64,000 nucleotides of DNA from Tenrec ecaudatus (taxonomy: Eukaryota; Chordata; Mammalia; Afrosoricida; Tenrecidae): NCBI RefSeq assembly GCF_050624435.1, contig NC_134535.1:127025731-127089730 (forward strand). The letters run 5' to 3'. Numbering within the stretch: the stretch's first letter is position 1; every line of letters begins with the position of its first letter. Both the position numbers and the translations under genes were made by a program. A model generated the notes under the pieces. That model saw only the letters and a list, made by a program, of their open reading frames with translations, did not search any database and was not told where the DNA came from. This document shows, piece by piece, positions 57,090-64,000 of the stretch.

Positions 57090-57935
57090 GATCCCACAGA
57101 AGAATCCTGATCAAAGGGGAAAATATAGAATACAACTTTAAATTCTCATGGACTCTAGGCTTTTTGGCGTCATGGAGTATGGATGAACTCCTGAAAGTAT
57201 TGCCCTGGGATAATAACCCTCAAATGTCTTAACCCTCAAATGTCCCCTGTACTCTTAAAAAGTCAAACCATAGTTTAGCTTAACTAGTAATGGAATGTCT
57301 GCCTTGACAACTGTGTTCTTTAACTATCTATAGAGGGTCAAACTGGCAAAGATCAGGCGGGAACCCGGGGAGGGGGAGATGAGTTTATGTTAATAAGGGA
57401 GGAACAATTTGTTAAAGGAAAGTGAGAATGATTGCACAACTTGAAGGAAGTAATCTCCACTGTCTGTGAATTATGTGTGAAAATTATTGTATTGATGGAT
57501 TTCTTTTTCTTAAAAAAATTAAAATTTTAAAAAATATTTTGATGGATTTCTGCTGCATATAGTCTCAACAATCACAAAATGAAAGGAGTTACATACACAC
57601 AATTTTTAAAATCAACCAAACAAAAAGCAATCTCGGTATACTAGCAATAATGAGGATGGATCTCAAAAATATGACACTGATCAAGAAAAGACAGATACAA
57701 GAATTAATACTGTCTGGTTCCATTTACATATAGTTAAAGTATAGGTAAAATTGATAGGGATAGACGTCAAATAGTGGCTTTTTCTGCAGTAAAGAATACT
57801 GTTTGGGAAGGAGTGCAAAGTCATCTTCAAAGATACTGAACATATTCTATCTGTTCTGGGTTACATGGCTAACAATCCTCTGTACACACTTTCTTATATG
57901 TTTGTTATCTTTAATAAAATGTGAAATAAAAAAAT
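57090..57935 (+). mobile_element. L1-type remnants (two pieces)
   Basis: The first piece ends GAGAATGATTGCACAACTTGAAGG (afrotherian L1-like end, about 57090-57510). The second has GGATCTCAAAAATATGACACTGA and TCTGGTTCCATTTACATATAG (L1M-like, 57600-57935). Confidence 0.45.
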
Positions 57936-58003
57936 AACAAAACAGCAATGAAAAAATACCAACTTTAGTGGTTTCCTAATACTCTTAAAAGTCAAAAATC
58001 CTT

Positions 58004-58110
58004 GAAAATGATTAGGGCAAAGAATGTACAGATGTGCTTTATACAATTGATGTATGTATATGTATGGATTGTGATAAGAGTTGTATGCGCCCTTAATAAA
58101 ATGTTTTTTA
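58004..58110 (+). mobile_element. Family T, 107-bp end copy
   Basis: Flanked by AAAAGTCAAAAATCCTT (57987-58003) and AAAAGTCAAAAATCTTT (58111-58127), a 17-bp duplication with one change. Confidence 0.85.
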
Positions 58111-58297
58111 AAAAGTCAAAAATCTTTAAGTGGCTTACTGTCAACGATCTGGCTCCTGCTTATTTCTCCAGCTTCATCTCTCTAGTTTCAGCTTCCATCA
58201 GAGCATTCTTCCCATCACAGGACCTTTGCACATGCTCTACAAGGCTAACTCTTCCCTCCACCCTCCAGCCCATCCCTCACTCATCCAAAACAAAACA

Positions 58298-58462
58298 AAA
58301 ACTATTGCCATTGAGTCATTTCTGATTCATAGGGACCCAGTAGGATAGGGTAAAACTGCCCCTGTGAGTTTCTGAGGATGTAACTCTGTGGCTGGTGGTT
58401 TGGAACTGTTAACCTCGGTTAGCAGCCCAATGTATAACTCATTCCACCACCTGGGCCCCTCA
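58298..58462 (-). mobile_element. AfroSINE, reverse, inside L2
   Basis: TTGCCATTGAGTCATTTCTGATTCATAGGGACC to CACCACCTGGGCCCC. Confidence 0.75.
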
Positions 58463-58473
58463 TTCACTTAGAT

Positions 58474-58915
58474 CAGTGGTTCCCAATGCCGTGACCCTTT
58501 AATACAGCTCCTCATGTGTGGGCACCCCCAATCATAAAATTATTTTCGTTGCTACTGTTCTGAATCATAATGTCGATATCTGATATGCAGGATGTATTTT
58601 CATTGTTACAAACTGAAGCATAGTGATTAATCACAAAACAATATATAATTATATATTGTGAGATATTTATTTCTAATTACAAATAAATAAAATTTTGTCT
58701 TGAAGCATGGTGTAGTATGTGTAACAGTCTGCATGCCGGGCACTCGTATGTGGGAGTACCTGCATGCGGGTGGACTTGCCTGGAGACGGATAGAGGAGCG
58801 GTGTCTCCGTTCCTAAGACCACCGGAAATATGTGTTTTCCAATGGTCTTAGGTGACCCCAGGAAAGGGTCGTTCGACCCCCAAAGGGGTTGTGACCCACA
58901 GATTGAGAACTGCTG
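58474..58915 (+). mobile_element. SPIN hAT transposon, complete non-autonomous copy
   Basis: 442 bp with terminal inverted repeats CAGTGGTTCCCAA..TTGAGAACTGCTG and an exact 8-bp target duplication ACTTAGAT (58466-58473, 58916-58923). Internal SPIN landmarks are the ATATGCAGGATGTATTTTCA block and the CCTAAGACCACCGGAAATATG hairpin. Confidence 0.9.
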
Positions 58916-59300
58916 ACTTAGATAATACTTAATTATCCTTTGGGTCTCATCTCCAATTCCCCAGGAGGTTCTGATCTCCAAGTCTAGATTAGGTCCTTGA
59001 TGACATGTGTTTCTTCTTAGGAACACTTATCGCGCTGTAATTATTTCACAAGCTTCTGAAGGTTAGGGATCATGTCTGTCTTGCTTGGTGTGGTGTCCCT
59101 GCCTGGTACATAGTAAACACAGAGGGAACGTTATTGAAGGTGGGACTCAGAGAGATTCGTTGAACAAAATTAGTCATACAAGGCTGCAGATGTGAACTCG
59201 GACCCAAGTCCACCAATAAATGTAAACAATATCCTCAAGCCACCTACCTTTCTCCAGCTCCATATTGCAGTAGACTTCTCTTTATTTATTTATTTATTTT

Positions 59301-61200
59301 AATTAAAAAATAATTCAATTGGGGGCTCTTACAGCTCTTACCACAATCCATCCATCCATCCATTGTGTCAAGCACATTTGTAAATTTGTTGCCATCATCA
59401 TTTTCAAAACATTTTTTTCTACTTGAGCTCTTGGTATTGGCTCATACTCCCCCCTCTTCCCCTCCCTCCCTCATGAACCCTTGATAATTTATAAATTATT
59501 TTTTCATGTCTTACACCAACCACTGTCCCACTTCACCCACTTTTCTGTTGTTCGTTCCCCTGGGAGGGTGTTATATGTCAATCCTTGTGATCAGTTCCCC
59601 CTTCCTCCCCACACCTTCCCCTTGCCTCCTGTTATTGCTACTCTCATTATTAGTTCTGAGGGGTTTTTCTGTCCTGGATTCCCTGTGCTACCAGTTCTTA
59701 GGTGTATCCGTGTACATGCTCTGCTCTAGTCATATTGGTAAGGTAGAATTGTGGTCATGATAGTGGCGGGGAGGAAGCATTAAAGAAATAGAGGAAAGTT
59801 GTGTTTCATTGGTGCTATACTGCACCCTGACTGGCTCATATCTTCCTTGTGACCCTTCTGTAAGAGGATGTCCAATTGTGTTCAGATGGGTTTTGGGTCT
59901 CCACTCCACACTCCCCCTCATTCACGTTGATATGATTTTTTGTTCTGGGTCTTTGATGCCTGATCCCCGATCCCATCACCACCTCATGATCACAAAGGCT
60001 GGTGTGCTTCTTTCATGTGGACTTTGTTGCTTCTCAGCTAGATGGCCACTTGTTTATCTTCAAGCTTTTAAGACCCCAGATGCTATATCTTTTGCTAGCC
60101 GGGCACCATCACCTTTCTTCACCACATTTGCTTATGCACCCATTTTGTCTTCAGTAATCATGTTGGGAAGCTGAGCATCATGGAATGTCAGGTTATTAGA
60201 ACAAAGTGTTCTTGCATTCAGGGAGTACTTGAGTAGAGGCCCAATGTCCGTCTGCTACCTTGATACTTAACATATAAATATATGTACATAGATCTATTTC
60301 CCTATCATTATATAAAATATATTTACATATGTACATGCCTATATTTAGACCTCTATAAATGTAGTTTGCTTCCTAGTTCTTTCCTCTGTTTTCTTTTGCT
60401 TTCTTGTCCCACTATCATGTTTGGCGTTCATTTGGGTTTCAGTAATTGCTCACAGTTAGATTGCCCTTGATCAAGCCCTACCAGGCATCCTACACCCTCC
60501 TCGCCATCTATTTTAGATCACTTGTTGCTCCCTTGTCCCTGGGTTTGTTAGCACCCACTCTCTTTCTCCCACAATCCCCTTTCCCATGTACCCCCAGAAC
60601 TGTCAGTCCCATTGTTTCCTTCTCTGGATTGTTTATCCCGCCTATCTTATCTAGATAGACATGCAGAGTCAATAATAAGCACAAAAACAAAACAACAAAA
60701 GAAAAGCCTATAAATAGTTCCAGGTCTGTTTGTTGACTTTTAGAAGTGTTTTCCAGTCCAGTCTGATGGAGTGCCACACCCTGACCCCAAAGTCTATTTT
60801 TGATACTCCTCAGAGACTTCATTGCGTTGCTCCCCTTGCTGCTTTGTCGCACACCCTTAATGTTTCTACCTGGTGTGGTGGGGTCAGATCGGGCACACTT
60901 CCTGCTGTGTGTGTCCAGTGTTGTCCCCATGATGCTATGGGTCAGTGAGGGACGTTGTGTCTTGTGGTGGGGCTGGCCCTATGGTCCTCCCTGTGCATTG
61001 GCTGCTCTGAGCAGGAATATCATCCTCAGGGCTTGGTGGGCCAGGATGTGCTCCACTCTCTCCTTCCCTCTTCCTTTGCTCCTGTGTGCTCTGTGATCAG
61101 ATGCCCCCCTCTCGCTGAGCTGTAGTTTCAGTGCTGTCCTCTGTAGTGCTTCTACTTGATCTTTTGGCTTCTGCACATCAATCAATCTCCCCTGAATTTT
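59301..61200 (-). mobile_element. Family T, long reverse copy (1.9 kb)
   Basis: AATTCAATTGGGGGCTCTTACAGC to GTTTCAGTGCTGTCCTCTG. It contains every block of the long copies in order. Edges approximate. Confidence 0.75.
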
Positions 61201-61274
61201 CATGGCTCATAATATACCAAGGCCTAGCCATTAGCCAGATGGGCCTTATTAACATGAAAAAGAAAAAATATGAC

Positions 61275-61375
61275 GCCTCTCTCTTGCTTAAGACCTTCTA
61301 ATGGCCCACTGTACTTAGAATACCATCTCCTTACCTTGGCTCATGATGCTGTTTGTGATCTGGCTCCTAGATGAC
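61275..61375 (+). mobile_element. LINE-2 fragment
   Basis: AGACCTTCTAATGGCCCACTGTAC and GATGCTGTTTGTGATCTGGCTCC match the L2 3' consensus. Confidence 0.6.
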
Positions 61376-61794
61376 TAACTCCAGTTTATCACCGGTGTTT
61401 TAGAGGGTAACTTCACAATTTGAACATCTCCGGGGAGTCCCACTTGGAACAAGTATGGCTTGCCATGATAATTCCGTAACAGTGAACAAATGCCAGGACG
61501 AAGACCTCTCCACCCAGAACAGCGCACTTTTCTGCTTTTAAGATGGCTGGTGGGGTGCTGGTGATTGTGTGTGTGTGGGGGGGCGGCATTGTTCACTGTG
61601 ACGTGGGGTACCTGAGATCTGGCTATTAAATGACCTTTAAAGTATAATTCCTTTATGATGGACTGTTATATCAGAAATGCTTCAGCTACACAAAACCTAA
61701 AGCAGATCTTTACGATGGACGGAGCGCACTTACCGCATATCGCTGCAAAATGTGAAACAAACTATTAGCAAACCATCCCAGAAATTCACTAAAA

Positions 61795-62040
61795 GGTGGT
61801 TCTTGCTGTTGGGCCAGTTCCAGCTCATGGTAACTACCCCCCCGCCCATGCAGAGCAGGTTGGCTCACGGTAACTATCCCATCCTGTGCCGAGCAGGATG
61901 GCTCCACAGAGTTTTCAAGTCTGGGACCAGCTGGAAACAGATCACCAGGCCTGTTTCCTGAGAAGCTGTTGAGTGGGTTCAAACTGCTAACCTTCAGCTC
62001 AGTCAAGTGCTTACCCTTTGCAACACCCCGGGACTCCCAA
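61795..62040 (-). mobile_element. AfroSINE, reverse, with a partial internal duplication
   Basis: CCAGTTCCAGCTCATGGTAACTACC and then GGCTCACGGTAACTATCCC show one block twice. It ends CCCGGGACTCCC. Confidence 0.65.
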
Positions 62041-62430
62041 ACTAAGATTAAGTAAGGTTTATTTGAGGAAGGTAAGGATAATCCAGTATTGGAAAACTGA
62101 CTCATGTCATTCATCATACTGAAAGATTTCAGGACAAAATAAGCATAATCATCTCTAGAGATGCTTAAAAGATGTTTGTTTTCCTCTCATAAACATGTAA
62201 AATCCACGGGTGACTGTACCATGCAAGACAGCAGTGTAAGCTGTATATTTCCTTAGCACAATAAAGAAATATAACTATTTCAGCTTGTTCCCTGAGTAAA
62301 TAACGAAATGTGTACATTATAACCAGGACCAAGTTAGAAGTGCATATCAATGCCATTGCTGTTTAACATTGTTCTGGGGGTACGATGCAATGCATTTAGA
62401 CAAGAGTTAAACATTTTTCTAATTTTATGA

Positions 62431-62455
62431 GGGTCCATTTGTGTGTGTGTGTGTA
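62431..62455 (+). repeat. (TG)n microsatellite
   Basis: A short TG tract. Confidence 0.85.
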
Positions 62456-62519
62456 TCCATTACACAATAACTCCATATTCATGAACGTCCATTTCTCCAT
62501 GAACATTTTGATGTCCCCA

Positions 62520-62585
62520 CGTTCCTGGAAATCCACAGGGGAATCCTAAAAGTCAGCATTGACTCAATGGCAGTGAGTGAGTGTG
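62520..62585 (+). mobile_element. AfroSINE 3'-end fragment
   Basis: GGAAATCCACAGGGGAATCC, CAGCATTGACTCAATGGCAGTGAG. Confidence 0.6.
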
Positions 62586-62812
62586 GTGTAGAGGCATGAC
62601 AGAGGCATTACATTATTTACAGGTGATAACCTAAGAGAATCCATTGAAAACCTTTTACAAATGATTAGAGATTATAGTAGGTAGCCAAGTTGAGAGAGAG
62701 AGAGATTCCATTTCCTTACCGTTTAACAAGACAAAACACCTGAGGAATAAGCTAACCAAGAAATGCTCACTATCTATATGAAGGAAACATGGAAGTGAGG
62801 GACAGAGATGTG

Positions 62813-62960
62813 GTTGTTAGTTGCTGTTGGATCAGTTCCGGCAGGGGGACCCCATGTGGCAGAGTAGCCCTCGGGTTTTCTTGGTGGGCGCCTCAATTCC
62901 AGCGGCCCTCACTTCTACAGTAACAACGGGTGGGTTTGAGCCACCAATTTTTAGGGTAGG
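62813..62960 (-). mobile_element. AfroSINE/RTE-end fragment, reverse
   Basis: GTTGTTAGTTGCTGTTGGATCAGTTCCGGC, then a diverged remainder with CAACGGGTGGGTTTGAGCC. Confidence 0.55.
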
Positions 62961-63083
62961 AGCAGAGCACAGCAAGGAACCCAGAGGGACACAAAACAGT
63001 GAACAGATTGGAGAGTACACCATGATCTTGAAAGGAAGAGAGCACTAGGTATCAATTTCCCTGACTAACCTGTACATTAAAGA

Positions 63084-63265
63084 GCCCTAGTGATGTGTAT
63101 TGGTTACGAGGTGCTCAGCAGATCAAAACCACCAGTTCATAACAAAGATGAGGTTTTCTGCTCCCGTAAAGACTCACAGCCTTTAAAAAACCCTTTGGGG
63201 ACAATTCCACTCTGTCCTATAGGCTCGCTAGGAGTAGGAACTCAAGGGCAGTGGGTTTCTTTTGA
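63084..63265 (+). mobile_element. AfroSINE, near full length
   Basis: AGAGCCCTAGTGATGTGTATTGG to CTCGCTAGGAGTAGGAACTCAAGGGCAGTGGG. Confidence 0.75.
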
Positions 63266-63432
63266 CTTCAATGTACTTAGTACCCAATCAAAATAGATTA
63301 TAATAGGAATTTTTTTTAAAGGGGCAGAAAAAGGATTAGACTAGATGATTCTAAAGTTCATGTGGAAAAAAGAAGAAAATATAGTTAGGACAAATTGGAA
63401 AAAGAAGAATAAAAAAGTTACTAGCTCTAGGA

Positions 63433-63924
63433 CAGTGGTTCTCAACCATCCTAATGCCGCGACCCTTTCATACAGCTCCTCGTGTTGCGGTGACCCCACC
63501 CCCCCAACAACCATAAAATTGTTTTTGTTGCTGCTTCATCACTGTCATTTTGCTGCTGTTATGAATCATCATGTCAATATCTGATCTGCAGGATGTATTT
63601 TCGTTGCTACAAATTGAACATAATTAAAGCATAGTAATGAATCACAAAACAATATGTAATTACATATTGAGAAATATTTATTTCTAATGACAAATCAATG
63701 AAATTTTGTCTTGAAGTACGGTGTAGCATGGGTAACAGTCTTCACGCCAGGTACTCATATGTGGGGGAATCTGCATGTGGGTGGACCCGCCTGGAGACGA
63801 TAGAGGAGAGGTGTTGGTTCCTAAGACCATCAGAAATATGTGTTTTCTGATGGTCTTAGGTGACCCCTGTGAAAGGGTCGTTCGACCCCCAAAGGCATTG
63901 TGACCCATAGGTTGACACCTGCTG
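63433..63924 (+). mobile_element. SPIN hAT transposon, full-length non-autonomous copy
   Basis: 492 bp, CAGTGGTTCTCAACC..GGTTGACACCTGCTG. The flanks CTCTAGGA and ATCTAGTA are a worn 8-bp duplication (6 of 8 identical). It keeps the ATTAAAGCATAGTAATGAATC segment that the 58474 copy lacks in part. Confidence 0.88.
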
Positions 63925-64000
63925 ATCTAGTAGATATTAAAATCTATGTTAGCCTTAAGGCTGCAATGCCCCAGTGTGAAAAGAAGCAGACGACTGCAAT

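Larger units (their letters stand above)
58137..59165 (+). mobile_element. LINE-2 remnant interrupted by AfroSINE and SPIN
   Basis: L2 3' sequence (GATCTGGCTCCTGCTTATTTCTCC, GGACCTTTGCACATGCTCTAC) continues after the inserts with AACACTTATCGCGCTGTAATTATTT and GCCTGGTACATAGTAAACAC. Confidence 0.65.

Noticed and set aside
62694..62703. Short GA run
   Set aside because: Too short to report as a microsatellite.
20000..64000. LTBR, CD27 antisense RNA or other genes expected from human synteny
   Set aside because: No LTBR exon was found, and nothing in the sequence by itself supports a non-coding transcript.
1..64000. CRISPR arrays, operons, bacterial promoters or tRNA genes
   Set aside because: The window is vertebrate DNA. 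The tandem repeats are satellites or retroelements, and tRNA-like heads belong to AfroSINEs.

Overview
This window is mammalian genomic DNA, most likely from an afrotherian and best fitting a tenrec (Echinops-like). Two kinds of evidence support this. First, the gene order is a convergent VAMP1 (+) and TAPBPL (-), followed by CD27 (-). This is the conserved immune/synaptic cluster of human 12p13.31, read here in the opposite orientation. Second, the repeats combine AfroSINEs and RTE LINE fragments, which are afrotherian, with SPIN hAT transposons. SPIN is known from tenrec among a patchy set of tetrapods. The species call is an inference.

Layout. Bases 1-4148 hold VAMP1 from part of intron 1 to the stop codon; exon 1 lies upstream of the window. 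Bases 4149 to about 7000 are VAMP1 3' UTR/flank with a GA microsatellite. Bases about 7020-14682 hold TAPBPL (TAPBPR) on the minus strand: six coding exons with correct splice sites and an in-frame stop just before the usual tail junction. Its promoter-proximal DNA (14820-14860) has an ISRE directly beside a kappaB-like site. A C/A-rich minisatellite separates it from CD27 (15421-19640, minus strand, six exons, complete, 259 aa). From about 20 kb to the end no gene exon was recognised. This fits the large CD27-LTBR gap expected from human synteny, and LTBR is not reached.

The 44-kb intergenic part is an archive of transposition. It holds many copies of an ORF-less, A-tailed LINE-like family (called family T here, perhaps an afrotherian L1 3' region), often with clear 10-16 bp target duplications. 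It also holds AfroSINEs, RTE fragments, old L1M and L2, SPIN elements, a solo ERV LTR with a 6-bp duplication, a second LTR-like family, a mariner transposase fossil and a CALM2-like processed pseudogene. Several insertions are nested and give relative ages.

The three genes do not form an operon. VAMP1 acts in synaptic vesicle fusion. TAPBPL acts in MHC class I peptide editing. CD27 is a T/B-cell TNF-receptor family co-stimulator. I found no previously undescribed functional system. The points most worth following are the truncated TAPBPL tail, the compact ISRE/kappaB element, the nested SPIN/LINE insertions, a probable 3' transduction, and a VNTR carried inside a LINE-like insertion. All boundaries were read by eye; repeat edges without a stated target duplication are approximate.
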